Positions 13,061 to 26,374 of a DNA stretch of 64,000 nt are shown here, one piece after another. The DNA lies in NCBI RefSeq assembly GCF_051020955.1, contig NW_027476493.1, positions 147,073-211,072 of the forward strand. The letters run 5' to 3'. The translations under genes were made by a program, and so were the position numbers. The number at the start of each line of letters is the position of its first letter. The first letter of the stretch is position 1. Source of the stretch: Megalopta genalis. Lineage: Eukaryota; Arthropoda; Insecta; Hymenoptera; Halictidae. Under the pieces are notes generated by a model. The model searched no databases, was not told the origin of the DNA, and saw only the letters and a program-made list of their open reading frames with translations.

Positions 13061-15640
13061 TTTGTTTCGCATGCAGTTGAACCTAAATCATGTATATCAC
13101 AAGTATTTGAACCTCAACCATTTGATTCGCATGGATTTGAAGATCACCCTTTTTCTTCGCATTGATTTGAAGCTAAATCATGTGTTTCGCATGGATTTGA
13201 AGCTAACTCGTTTGTTTCGCGTGCAGTTGAAGCAAAATCATGTATATCACAAGTATTTGAAGCTAATCCATTTGTTTCGCATGGATTCGGAGATAAGCCT
13301 TCTACTTCGCATTGATTTGAAGCTGAATCATGTGTTTCGCATTGATATGAAGCTAAATCATGTATATCACAAGTATTTGAAGCTAAACCATTTGTTTCGC
13401 GTGATTTCGAAGATCAGCCTTCTACTTCGCATTGATTTGAAGCTAAACCATGTGTTTCGCATGATTTTGAACCTAAATCATGTTTTTCGCATGGATTTGA
13501 AGCTAACTCGTTGGATTCGCATGCAGTTGAAGCTAAATCATGTATATCAGAAGTATTTGAAGCTAAACCATTTGTTCCGAATGGATTTGAAGATCAGCCT
13601 TCTGTTTCGCATTGATTTGAAGCTAAATCATGTGTTTGAATGAATCTAACTCGTTTCTTTTGCATGGAGTTGAATCTAAATCATGTATATCACAAGTATT
13701 TGAAGCTAAACCATTTGATTCGCATGGATTTGAAGCTAAGCCTTCTACTTCGCATTGATTTGAAGCTAAGTCGCATTGATTTGAAGCTAAGTCATGTGTT
13801 TCGCTTGGATTTAAAGCTAACTCGTTTGTTTAGCATGCAGTTGAAGCTAAATCATGTATATTACATGTATTTAAAGCTAAACCATTTGTTTCGCATGGAT
13901 TTGAAGCTAAGCCTTCTACTTCGCATGGATTTGAAGCTAAGCCTTCTACTTCGCATTGATTTGAAGCTAAATCATGTGTTTCGCTTGGATTTAAAGCTAA
14001 CTCGTTTGTTTTGCATGCAGTAGAAGCTTAAATCATATATAAAACAAGTAACTGAAGCTAAACCATTTCTTTCGCATGGATTCGAAGTTCAGCCTTCTAC
14101 CTCCTATTGATTTGAAGCTAAATAATGTTTTTCGCATGGATTTGAATCTAACTCGTTTGTTTCACATACAGTTGAAGCTAAATCATGTATATCACAAGTA
14201 TTTGAACCTAAACCATTTTTTTCACATGGATTTGAAACTAAGCCTTCTATTTCGCATGGATATGAAGCTAAATCATGTCTTTCGCTTGGATTTGAAGCTA
14301 ACTCGTTTGTTTCGCCTGCATTTGAAGCTATATCACTTATATCACAAATATAAGAAGCTAAATAGATGGTGTCGCATGGATTTGATGCTAAGCCTTCTAC
14401 TTCGCATTGATTTGAAGCTGAATCATGTGTTTCGCTTGAATTTGAAGCAAAGCCTTCTACCTCGCATTGATATGAAGCTAAATCATGTGTTTCGTTTCGA
14501 TTTGAAGCTAACTAGTTTGTTTCGCATGCAGTTGAAGCTAAATCATGTATACCACAAGTATATGTATCTAAACCATGTGTTTCGCATGAATTTGAATCTA
14601 ACTCGTTTGTTTCACATACAGTTGAAGCTAAATCGTGTATATCACAAGTATTTGAAGCTGCACCATTGGTATCGCATGAATATTAAGCTAAACCATGTGT
14701 TTCGCATGAATTTGAAGCTCAAACTTCTACATCGCATGGATATGTAGCTAGAACATATGTTTTGCTTCGATTTGAAGCTAACTCGTTTGTTTAGCATGCA
14801 CTTGAAGCTAAATCATGTATATCACAAGTATTAGAAGCTAAACATTTTGTTTCGCTTGGGTTTGAAGCTAAACATTCTTCGTCGCATTGATTTTAAGCTG
14901 AATCGTGTGTTTCGCATGGATTTGAGGCAAACTCGTCTATTTCGCCTGCATTTGAAGCTATGTCAGATATATTGACAAGCATTTGAAGCTAAATCATTCG
15001 TATAGCAATTATGTGTTTCGCATGGATTTGAAGCTAAGCCTTCTACTTCGCATTGATTTGAAGCTAAGTCATGTGTTTCGCTTGGATTTAAAGCTAACTC
15101 GTTTGTTTCGCATGCAGTTGAAGCTAAATCATGTATATTACATGTATTTAAAGCTAAACCATTTGTTTCACATGGATTTGAAGCTAAGCCTTCTACTTCG
15201 CATGGATTTGAAGCTAAGCCTTCTACTTCGCATTGATTTTAAGCTAAATCATGTGTTTCGCTTGGATTTGAAGCTAACTCGTTTGTTTCGCCTGCATTTG
15301 AAGCTATATCACTTATATCACAAATATAAGAAGCTAAATAGATGGTGTCGCATGGATTTGATGCTAAGCCTTCTACTTCGCATTGATTTGAAGCTGAATC
15401 ATGTGTTTCGCTTGAATTTGAAGCAAAGCCTTCTACCTCGCATTGATATGAAGCTAAATCATGTGTTTCGTTTCGATTTGAAGCTAACTAGTTTGTTTCG
15501 CATGCAGTTGAAGCTAAATCATGTATATCACAAGTATTTGAAGCTGCACCATTTGATTCGCATGGATTTGAAGCTAAGCCATCTACTTCGCATTGATTTG
15601 AACCTGAATCAAGTGTTTCGCTTGTATTAGAAGCAAACTC
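13061..15640. repeat. Block with irregular HORs (doubled E subunit, truncated subunit)
   Basis: At 13,900-13,959 two E-type subunits follow each other; the same doubling recurs at about 15,180 and 18,680, so this altered unit was itself copied. The subunit at 13,759-13,779 is only 21 bp (9 bp missing). A peculiar C variant, CACTTATATCACAAATATAA, occurs at about 14,330 and 15,305 with matching flanks. 13,290-13,640 matches 16,050-16,405. The private stretch TAGAAGCTTAAATCATATAT at 14,021 recurs at 18,954. Confidence 0.83.
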
Positions 15641-16950
15641 GTTTGTTTCGTCTGCATTTCAAATTATTTCATCCATATTGCAAGTATTTGAAGGTAAGTC
15701 ATATATTTTGCAAGGATTTGAAGCTATGCCTTCAACATCGAATTGATTGGAATCTAAACCATGTGTTTCGAATGGATTTGACGCTATCTCGGTTGTTTCG
15801 CCTGCAGTTGAAGCTATATCATGTATAAAACAAGTATTTGAAGCTAAACTGTACGTTTCGCATGGAATTGAATCTAACCCATGTGTGTCGAATGAATTTA
15901 AAGCTAAATCATTTGCATCGCATGGATTTTAAGCTAACTCGTTTGTTTCGCATGCAGTTCAAGCTAAATCATGTATATCACAAGTATTTGTTGCTAAACC
16001 ATCTGTTTCGCATGGATTTGAAGATAAACCATTTGTTTCGCATGGATACGAAGATAAGTCTTCTTCTTCGCATTGATTTGAAGCTGAATCATGTGTTTCG
16101 CATTGATATGAAGCTAAATCATGTATATCACAAGTATTTGAAGCTAAACCATTTGTTTCGCGTGATTTCGAAGATCAGCCTTCTACTTCGCATTGATTTG
16201 AAGCTAAACCATGTGTTTCGCATGATTTCGAACCTAAATCATGTTTTCGCATGGATTTGAAGCTAACTCGTTGGATTCGCATGCAGTTGAAGCTAAATCA
16301 TGTATATCAGAAGTATTTGAAGCTAAACCATTTGTTTCGAATTGATTTGAAGATCAGCCTTCTGTTTCGCATTGATTTGAAGCTAAATCATGTGTTTCGC
16401 ATGGATTTGAATCTAACTCGTTTGATTCGCATGCAGTTGAAGTTAAATCATGTATAAAACAAGTATTTGAAGCTAAACCATTTGTTTCGAATTGATTTGA
16501 AGATCAGCCTTCTGTTTCGCATTGATTTGAAGCTAAATCATGTGTTTCGCATGGATTTGAAGCTAACTCGATTGTTTCGCATGCAGTTGAAGCTATATCA
16601 CTTATATCGCAAGTATTTGAAGCTAAATCATTTGCGTCGAATGGATTTGGAGCTAAGCCTTCTAATTCGCATTGATTTGAAGCTAAATCATGTGTTTTGC
16701 ATGGCTTTGAAGCTAACTCGTTTGTTTTGCCTGCATTTGAAGCTATATCACTTATATTCGCAAGTATTTGAAGTTCAGTCAATTGTTTCGCATTGATTAG
16801 AAGCTAAGCCTTCTACTTCGCATTGATTTGATGCTAAATCTTGTGTTTCGCTTGGATTTGAAGCTAACTCGTTTGTTTCGCATGCAGTTGAAACTAAATC
16901 ATGTATATCACAAGTATTTGAAGCTAAACCATTCGTTTCGGATGGATTTG
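15641..16950. repeat. Block with a 150-bp duplication and 31-bp C variants
   Basis: About 16,321-16,470 is repeated directly after itself (spacing 150), marked by TCGAATTGATTTGAAGATC. A stretch at about 15,980 carries the full-length TTGTTGCTAAACCATCTG that is shortened by 2 bp in the 508-bp repeats further on. 16,740-16,765 has the C variant with ATATTCGCAAG. The 15,640-15,780 part is well diverged from consensus. Confidence 0.82.
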
Positions 16951-18255
16951 AAGATCAGCCTTCTACTTCGAATTGATTTGAAGCTAAATCATGTGTTTCG
17001 CATGATTTTAAACCTAAATGATGTGTTTCGCATGGATTTGAATCTAACTCGTTTGTTTCACATACAGTTGAAGCTAAATCGTGTATATCACAACTATTTG
17101 AAGCTGCACCATTCGTATCGCATGAATATTAAGCTAAACCATGTGTTTCGCATGAATTTGAAGCTCAAACTTCTACATCGCACGGATATGTAGCTAAAAC
17201 ATGTGTTTCGCTTCGATTTGAAGCTAACTCGTTTGTTTCGCATGCAGTTGAAGCTAAATCATGTATATCACAAGTATTTGTTGCTACCATCTGTTTCGCA
17301 TGGATTTGAAGATAAACCATTTGTTTCGCATGGATACGAAGATAAGCCTTCTTCTTCGCATTGATTTGAAACTGAATCATGTGTTTCGCATTGATATGAA
17401 GCTAAATCATGTATATCACAAGTATTTGAAGCTAAACCATTTGTTTCGCGTGATTTCGAAGATCAGCCTTCTACTTCGCATTGATTTGAAGCTAAACCAT
17501 GTGTTTCGCATGATTTTGAACCTAAATGATGTGTTTCGCATGGATTTGAATCTAACTCGTTTGTTTCACATACAGTTGAAGCTAAATCGTGTATATCACA
17601 AGTATTTGAAGCTGCACCATTCGTATCGCATGAATATTAAGCTAAACCATGTGTTTCGCATGAATTTGAAGCTCAAACTTCTACATCGCACGGATATGTA
17701 GCTAAAACATGTGTTTCGCTTCGATTTGAAGCTAACTCGTTTGTTTCGCATGCAGTTGAAGCTAAATCATGTATATCACAAGTATTTGTTGCTACCATCT
17801 GTTTCGCATGGATTTGAAGATAAACCATTTGTTTCGCATGGATACGAAGATAAGCCTTCTTCTTCGCATTGATTTGAAACTGAATCATGTGTTTCGCATT
17901 GATATGAAGCTAAATCATGTATATCACAAGTATTTGAAGCTAAACCATTTGTTTCGCGTGATTTCGAAGATCAGCCTTCTACTTCGCATTGATTTGAAGC
18001 TAAACCATGTGTTTCGCATGATTTTGAACCTAAATGATGTGTTTCGCATGGATTTGAATCTAACTCGTTTGTTTCACATACAGTTGAAGCTAAATCGTGT
18101 ATATCACAAGTATTTGAAGCTGCACCATTCGTATCGCATGAATATTAAGCTAAACCATGTGTTTCGCACGAATTTGAAGCTCAAACTTCTACATCGCACG
18201 GATATGTAGCTAAAACATGTGTTTCGCTTCGATTTGAAGCTAACTCGTTTGTTTA
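16951..18255. repeat. 508-bp tandem repeat (two full copies plus partial flanks)
   Basis: The marker TAGCTAAAACATGTG starts at 17,191, 17,699 and 18,207, exactly 508 bp apart. Two full copies (about 17,183-17,690 and 17,691-18,198) differ at very few bases, for example CGCACGAATTTG at 18,160 against CGCATGAATTTG at 17,652. A partial copy precedes them from about 16,951, and similarity stops at about 18,255. The unit is 17 subunits minus 2 bp; the missing AA is in TTGCTACCATC, against TTGCTAAACCATC at about 15,990. Confidence 0.9.
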
Positions 18256-19495
18256 GCATGCACTTGAAGCTAAATCATGTATATCACAAGTATTAGAAGC
18301 TAAACATTTTGTTTCGCATGGGTTTGAAGCTAAACATTCTTCGTCGCATTGATTTGAAGCTGAATCATTTGTTTCGCTTGATTTTGAAACTAAGCCTTCG
18401 ACCTCGCACTGATATGAAGCTGAATCATGTGTTTTGCTTCGATTTGAAGCTAACTAGCTTATGTCGCATGCATTTGAAGCTAAATCATGTATATCACAGG
18501 TATTTGAAGCTAAACCGTTTGATTGGCATGGATTTGAAGCTAAGCCTTCTACTTCGCATTGATTTGAAGCTAAATCATGTGTTTCGCTTGGATTTAAAGC
18601 TAACTCGTTTGTTTCGCATGCAGTTGAAGCTAAAACATGTATATTACATGTATTTAAAGCTAAACCATTTGTTTCGCATGGATTTGAAGCTAAGCCTTCT
18701 ACTTCGCATGGATTTGAAGCTAAGCATTCTACTTCGCATTGATTTGAAGCTAAATCATGTGTTTCGCTTGGATTTAAAGCTAACTCATTTGTTTCGTATG
18801 CAGTTGAAGCTAAATCATGTATATCACAAGTATTTGAAGCTGCACCATTTGATTCGCATGGATTTCAAGCTAAGCCATCTACTTCGCATTGATTTGAACC
18901 TGAATCATGTGTTTCGCTTGTATTAGAAGCTAACTCGTTTGTTTTGCATGCAGTAGAAGCTTAAATCATATATAAAACAAGTAACTGAAGCTAAACCATT
19001 CGTTTCGCATGGATTCGAAGTTCAGCCTTCTACCTCCTATTGATTTGAAGCTAAATCATGTTTTTCGCATGGATTTGAAGCTAACTCGTTTGTTTGGCCT
19101 GCAGTTGAAGTTAAATCATGTATATCACAAGTATTTGAAGCTGAACCATTTGTTTCGTATGAATAATAAGCTAAACCATGTGTTTCGCATGAATTTGGAT
19201 CCAAATCATATGTTTTGTATGGATTTGAATCTAGCTCGTTTGTTTCTCCTGCATTTGAAGCTAAATCATGTATATCAGAAGTATTTGAAGCTAAACCATT
19301 TGCTTCGCTTGGATTCGAAGATAAGCCTTCTACTTCGAATTGAATTGAAGCTAAATCATGTGTTTCGCATGGATTTGAAGCTAACTCGTTTGTTTCGCAT
19401 GCGGTTGAAGCTAAATCATGTATGTCACAAGTATTTGAAGCTAAACCATTTGTTTCGAATGGATTTGAAGATCAGCCTTCTGTTTCGCATTGATT
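18256..19495. repeat. Block related to 13.8-15.6 kb
   Basis: The doubled E subunits at about 18,670-18,730 and the stretch TAGAAGCTTAAATCATATAT at 18,954 tie this block to 13.8-14.1 kb (spacing 4,933 for the latter). 18,820-18,920 matches 15,525-15,620. From about 19,240 onward it matches 26,931 onward at a spacing of 7,691 bp. Confidence 0.82.
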
Positions 19496-19794
19496 TGAAG
19501 CTAAATCATGTGTTTCGCATGGATTTGAAGCTAACTCGTTTGTTTCGCCTGCGTTTGAAGATAAATCATGTATATCACAAGTATTTGAAGCTAAACCATT
19601 TGATGCGCATGGATTTGAAGCTAATCCTTCTACTTCGCATTGATTTGAAGTTAAATCATGTATTACGCTTGGATTTAAAGCTCACTCGTTTGTTTCGCCT
19701 GCATTTGAAGGTATATCACTTATATTCGCCAGTATTTGAAGATACATCATTCGTTTCGCATGCATTTGAAGCTAGGCCTCCTACTTCGTATTGA
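19496..19794. repeat. Dispersed 295-bp module, copy 1 of 6
   Basis: This module recurs at about 27,191-27,485, 28,273-28,567, 33,850-34,144, 36,399-36,693 and 38,380-38,674. Its marks are CTGCGTTTGAAGATAAATC, ATTTGATGCGCATGG, TCATGTATTACGCTTGG and the 31-bp C variant CACTTATATTCGCCAGTA. The copies are nearly identical but sit in different surroundings, so they were moved as parts of larger exchanges. Confidence 0.85.
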
Positions 19795-20345
19795 TTTTGA
19801 TGCTAAATCATGTATTTCGCTTGGATTTGATGCTAACACGTTTGTTGCGCATACAGTTCAAGCTGAGTCATATATATCACAAGTATTTGCAGCTGAACCA
19901 TTTGTTGCGCATGGTTTTGCAGCCAAGCCTTCTACTTCGCATTGATTTGAAGTTGAATCATGTGTTTCGCTTGAATTTGAAGCTAATACGTCTGTTTCAC
20001 ATGCAGTTGAAGCCAAATCATGTATATTACAAGTATTTGAAGCTGAACCATATGTTTCGCACGAATATTAAGCTAAACCATGTGTTTCGAATGAAAATGA
20101 AGCTAAATCATGTGTTTTGAATGGATTTAAAGCTAACTCGTTTGTTTCGCATGCAGTTGAAGCTAAATCAGGCATATCACAAGTATTTGAAGCTGAACCA
20201 TTTGTTTCGCATGGATTTGAAGCTAAGCCTTCTACTTAGCATTGATTTTAAGCTGAATCGTGTGTTTCGGATGGATTTGTGGCAAGTCGTTTATTTCGCC
20301 TGCATTTGAAGCTATGTCACATATATTCTCAAGCATTTGAAGCTA
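19795..20345. repeat. Segment also present at 40.0-40.6 kb
   Basis: 19,810-20,345 matches 40,040-40,575 at a spacing of 20,231 bp. Shared rare marks are TTGTTGCGCATACAGTTC, TTGCAGCCAAGCC, ACTTAGCATTGATTTTAAGC and TTGTGGCAAGTCG. The F-type subunit (ATATTAAGCTAAACC) is present at about 20,065. Confidence 0.85.
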
Positions 20346-20864
20346 AATCATTCGTTTAGCAATCATGTGTTTCGCATGGATTTGAAGCTAACTCGATTAT
20401 TTCGCCTGCAGTTGAAGCTAAATCATGTATATCACAAGTATTTGAAGCTAAACCATTTGTTTCGCATGGATTCGAAGATCAGCATTCTGCGTCGCATTGA
20501 TTTGATGTTAAATCATATGTTTCGCATGGATTTGAATCTATCTCGTTTGTTTCGCATGCACTTCAATATAAATCAAGCATATCACAAGTATTTGAAGCTA
20601 AACCGTTTGATTCGCATGGATTTGAAGCTAAGCCTTCTACTTCGCATTGATTTGAAGACAAATCATGTGTTCCGCTTGGATTTTAAGCTAACTCGTTTGT
20701 TTCGCATGCTGTTGAATCTAAATCATGTATATCACAATTATTCGAATCGGAACCATTTGATTAGCATGGATTCGAAGATCACCATTCTTCTTCGCATTGA
20801 TTTAAAGCTAAATCATGTGTTTCGCATGGATTTGAAGCTTACGCGTGTGTTTCGCATGCAGTTG
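20346..20864. repeat. Satellite block leading into the 2,787-bp duplication
   Basis: The 150-bp order is regular. From about 20,700 the sequence also matches 42,650 onward at a spacing of 21,950 bp. The D subunit carrying TTGATTAGCATGG at about 20,757 is a recurrent variant, also seen in the 1.7-3 kb and 46-55 kb blocks. Confidence 0.83.
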
Positions 20865-23651
20865 ATGCTAAATCTTGTATATCACAAGTATTTGAAGCAG
20901 AAACATTTGTTTCGCATGGGTTCGAAGATAAGCCTTCTACTTCGCATTGATTTGAAGCTAAATCATGTCTATCGCAAGGATTTGAAGCTAACTCGTGTGT
21001 TCCGCATACTATTGAAGCTAAATCATGTATAACACAAATATTTGAGGCTAAACCATTTGTTTCGCATGGATTCGAAGATCAGGCTTCTACTTCGCTTTTA
21101 CTTGAAGCTAAATCATGTGTTTCGCATGGATTTGAAGCTAAGTCGTTTGTTTCGCATGCAATTGAGGCTAAATCATGCATATCACAAGTATTTGAAGCTA
21201 AACCATTTGTTTCGCAAGAATATTATGCTAAACCATGTATTTCGAATGAATTTGAAGCTAAATCATGTGATTCGCATGGATTTGAAGCTGACTCGTTTGT
21301 TTCGCATGCAGTTGAATCTAATTATGTATATCAAAAGTATTTGAAGCTACACCATTTGATTCGCATGGATTTGAAGCTAAGCCTTCTACTTCGCATTGAT
21401 TTGAAGCTAAATCATGTGTTTGGCTTGGATTTGAAGATAACTCGTTTGTTCCGCATGCATTTTAAGCTAAATCGTGTATTTCACAAGTATTTGAAGCTAA
21501 ACCACTTGTTTCGCATGGATTCGAAGATAAGCCTTCTACTTCGCATTGATTTGAAGCTAAATCATGTCTATCGCAAGGATTTGAAGATAACTCGTTTGTT
21601 CCGCATGCATTTCAAGCTAAATCGTGTATATCACAAGTATTTGAAGCTAAACCATTTGTTTCGCATGGATTCGAAGATCAGCCTTCTACTTCGCTTTTAC
21701 TTGAAGCTAAATCATGTGTGTCGCCTGGATTTGAAGCTTAGTCGTTTGTTTCGCATGCAGTTGAAGCTAAATCATGTATATCACAAGCATTTGAAACTGA
21801 ACCATTTGTTTCGCATAGATTTGAAGCTAAGCCTTCTACTTCGCATTGATTTGAAGCTAAATCATGTGTCTCGCTTGGATATGAAGCTAACTGGTTCGTT
21901 TCGCATGCAGTGGAAGCTAAATCATCTATATCACAAGTATTTGAAGCTGAAGCATTTGTTTCCCATGAATATTAAGCTAAACCATGTGTTTCGCATGAAT
22001 TTGAAGCTGAATCATGTGTTTCGCATGGATTTGAAGCTAACTCGTTTGCTTTGCATGCGGTTGAGGCTAAATCATGCATATCACAAGTATTAGAAGCTAA
22101 ACCATTTGTTTCGCAAGAATATTAAGCTAAACCAGGTGTTTCGAATGAATTTGAAGCTAAATCATGTGATTCGCATGGATTTGAAGCTGACTCGTTGGAT
22201 TCGGAAGCAGTTGATGCTAAATCATGAATACCACAAGTATTTGAAGCTGATCAATTTGTATCGCATGGATTTGAAGCTAAGCCTTCTACTTTGCATTGAT
22301 TTGAAGCTAAATCATGCGTCTCGCTTGTATTTGAAGCTAACTCGTTTGTTTCGCATGAAGTTGAAGCTAAATCATGTATATCACGAGTATTTGAAGCTAA
22401 ACCATTTTTTTCGCATTGATTCAAAGATCAGTATTCCACTTCGCATTGATTTGAAGCTAAATCATGTGTTTCGCATGGATTTGAAGCTAAATCATGTGTT
22501 TCGCATGGATTTGAAGCTAACTCGTTTGTTTCGCATGCAGTTGATGCTGAATCATGTATATCACAAGCATCTGAAGCTAAACCATTTTTTCTCATGGATT
22601 TGAAACCACGCCTTCTACTTCGCATTGATTTGAAGCTAAATAATTTGGTTCGCTTGGATTTGAAGCTAAGCCTTCTACTTCACATTGATTTGAAGACAAA
22701 TCATGTGTTTCGCTTGGATTTTAAACTAACTCGTTTGTTTCACATGCAGTTGAAGCTAAATCATGTACATCACAAGTGTTTGAAGCTAAACCATTTGTTT
22801 CGCATGGATTCGAAGGTAACCCTTCCACTTCGCATTGATTTGAAGTTAAATCATGAGTTTCGCATGAATTTTAAGCTAACTCGTTTGTTTCGCCTGCAGT
22901 TGAAGCTAAATCATGTATATCAGAAGTATTTGAAGCTAAACCATTTGTTTCGCATGGATTCGAAGATCAGCATTCTGCGTCGCATTGATTTGATGTTAAA
23001 TCATATGTTCCGCATGGATTTGAAGCTAACTCGTTTGTTTCGCATGCACTTGAATCTAAATCATGTAAATCACAAGTATTTGAAGCTAAACCATTTGTTT
23101 TGCATGGATTTGAAGGTAACCTTTCTACTTCGCATTGATTTGAAGCTAAATCATGTGTTTCGCATGGATTTGAAGCTAACTCGATTGTTTCGCATGTTCT
23201 TGATGCTAAATCATGTATATCACAAGTATTTGAAGCTAAACCATTTGTTTCGCATGGATTCGAAGATCATCATTCTGCGTCGCATTGATTTGATGTTAAA
23301 TCATATTTTTCGCATGGATTTGAATTTATCTCGTTTGTTTCGCATGCACTTCAATATAAATCAGGCATATCACAAGTATTTGAAGCTAAACCGTTTGATT
23401 CGCATGGATTTGAAGCTAAGCCTTCTACTTCGCATTGATTTGAAGACAAATCATGTGTTCCGCTTGGATTTTAAGCTAACTCGTTTGTTTCGCATGCTGT
23501 TGAATCTAAATCATGTATATCACAAGTATTTGAGCTAAACCGTTTGATTCGCATGGATTTGAAGCTAAGCCTTCTACTTCGCATTAATTTGAAGCTAAAT
23601 CATGTGTCTCGCTTGGATTTGAAGCTAACTGGTTCGTTTCGCATGCAGTGG
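20865..23651. repeat. 2,787-bp tandem duplication, first copy
   Basis: The sequence from about 20,865 to 23,587 recurs at 23,652-26,374 with a constant spacing of 2,787 bp. Visible differences are single substitutions such as CTACTTTGC at 22,288 against CTAATTTGC at 25,075. The block contains a hexamer HOR with two A subunits in a row at 22,450-22,509. That hexamer is found again at 25,237, 29,798, 32,646 and 35,195. The last 64 bases (23,588-23,651) differ from the matching end of the second copy. Confidence 0.9.
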
Positions 23652-26374
23652 AAGCTAAATCTTGTATATCACAAGTATTTGAAGCAGAAACATTTGTTTC
23701 GCATGGGTTCGAAGATAAGCCTTCTACTTCGCATTGATTTGAAGCTAAATCATGTCTATCGCAAGGATTTGAAGCTAACTCGTGTGTTTCGCATACTATT
23801 GAAGCTAAATCATGTATAACACAAATATTTGAGGCTAAACCATTTGTTTCGCATGGATTCGAAGATCAGGCTTCTACTTCGCTTTTACTTGAAGCTAAAT
23901 CATGTGTTTCGCATGGATTTGAAGCTAAGTCGTTTGTTTCGCATGCAATTGAGGCTAAATCATGCATATCACAAGTATTTGAAGCTAAACCATTTGTTTC
24001 GCAAGAATATTATGCTAAACCATGTATTTCGAATGAATTTGAAGCTAAATCATGTGATTCGCATGGATTTGAAGCTGACTCGTTTGTTTCGCATGCAGTT
24101 GAATCTAATTATGTATATCAAAAGTATTTGAAGCTACACCATTTGATTCGCATGGATTTGAAGCTAAGCCTTCTACTTCGCATTGATTTGAAGCTAAATC
24201 ATGTGTTTGGCTTGGATTTGAAGATAACTCGTTTGTTCCGCATGCATTTTAAGCTAAATCGTGTATTTCACAAGTATTTGAAGCTAAACCACTTGTTTCG
24301 CATGGATTCGAAGATAAGCCTTCTACTTCGCATTGATTTGAAGCTAAATCATGTCTATCGCAAGGATTTGAAGATAACTCGTTTGTTCCGCATGCATTTC
24401 AAGCTAAATCGTGTATATCACAAGTATTTGAAGCTAAACCATTTGTTTCGCATGGATTCGAAGATCAGCCTTCTACTTCGCTTTTACTTGAAGCTAAATC
24501 ATGTGTGTCGCCTGGATTTGAAGCTTAGTCGTTTGTTTCGCATGCAGTTGAAGCTAAATCATGTATATCACAAGCATTTGAAACTGAACCATTTGTTTCG
24601 CATAGATTTGAAGCTAAGCCTTCTACTTCGCATTGATTTGAAGCTAAATCATGTGTCTCGCTTGGATATGAAGCTAACTGGTTCGTTTCGCATGCAGTGG
24701 AAGCTAAATCATCTATATCACAAGTATTTGAAGCTGAAGCATTTGTTTCCCATGAATATTAAGCTAAACCATGTGTTTCGCATGAATTTGAAGCTGAATC
24801 ATGTGTTTCGCATGGATTTGAAGCTAACTCGTTTGCTTTGCATGCGGTTGAGGCTAAATCATGCATATCACAAGTATTTGAAGCTAAACCATTTGTTTCG
24901 CAAGAATATTAAGCTAAACCAGGTGTTTCGAATGAATTTGAAGCTAAATCATGTGATTCGCATGGATTTGAAGCTGACTCGTTGGATTCGGAAGCAGTTG
25001 ATGCTAAATCATGAATACCACAAGTATTTGAAGCTGATCAATTTGTATCGCATGGATTTGAAGCTAAGCCTTCTAATTTGCATTGATTTGAAGCTAAATC
25101 ATGCGTCTCGCTTGGATTTGAAGCTAACTCGTTTGTTTCGCATGAAGTTGAAGCTAAATCATGTATATCACGAGTATTTGAAGCTAAACCATTTTTTTCG
25201 CATTGATTCAAAGATCAGTATTCCACTTCGCATTGATTTGAAGCTAAATCATGTGTTTCGCATGGATTTGAAGCTAAATCATGTGTTTCGCATGGATTTG
25301 AAGCTAACTCGTTTGTTTCGCATGCAGTTGATGCTGAATCATGTATATCACAAGCATCTGAAGCTAAACCATTTTTTCTCATGGATTTGAAACCACGCCT
25401 TCTACTTCGCATTGATTTGAAGCTAAATAATTTGGTTCGCTTGGATTTGAAGCTAAGCCTTCTACTTCACATTGATTTGAAGACAAATCATGTGTTTCGC
25501 TTGGATTTTAAACTAACTCGTTTGTTTCACATGCAGTTGAAGCTAAATCATGTACATCACAAGTGTTTGAAGCTAAACCATTTGTTTCGCATGGATTCGA
25601 AGGTAACCCTTCCACTTCGCATTGATTTGAAGTTAAATCATGAGTTTCGCATGAATTTTAAGCTAACTCGTTTGTTTCGCCTGCAGTTGAAGCTAAATCA
25701 TGTATATCACAAGTATTTGAAGCTAAACCATTTGTTTCGCATGGATTCGAAGATCAGCATTCTGCGTCGCATTGATTTGATGTTAAATCATATGTTCCGC
25801 ATGGATTTGAAGCTAACTCGTTTGTTTCGCATGCACTTGAATCTAAATCATGTAAATCACAAGTATTTGAAGCTAAACCATTTGTTTTGCATGGATTTGA
25901 AGGTAACCTTTCTACTTCGCATTGATTTGAAGCTAAATCATGTGTTTCGCATGGATTTGAAGCTAACTCGCTTGTTTCGCATGTTCTTGATGCTAAATCA
26001 TGTATATCACAAGTATTTGAAGCTAAACCATTTGTTTCGCATGGATTCGAAGATCATCATTCTGCGTCGCATTGATTTGATGTTAAATCATATGTTTCGC
26101 ATGGATTTGAATTTATCTCGTTTGTTTCGCATGCACTTCAATATAAATCAAGCATATCACAAGTATTTGAAGCTAAACCGTTTGATTCGCATGGATTTGA
26201 AGCTAAGCCTTCTACTTCGCATTGATTTGAAGACAAATCATGTGTTCCGCTTGGATTTTAAGCTAACTCGTTTGTTTCGCATGCTGTTGAATCTAAATCA
26301 TGTATATCACAAGTATTTGAGCTAAACCGTTTGATTCGCATGGATTTGAAGCTAAGCCTTCTACTTCGCATTGA
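23652..26374. repeat. 2,787-bp tandem duplication, second copy
   Basis: This copy follows the first directly. It carries the same F subunits (about 23,999-24,030 and 24,898-24,930), the same A-A hexamer (25,237-25,296) and the same one-base-short TTTGAGCTAAACCG at about 26,318. At about 26,375 it runs into a different continuation (GATTTGAAGATAAATC against AATTTGAAGCTAAATC at 23,588). Confidence 0.9.
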
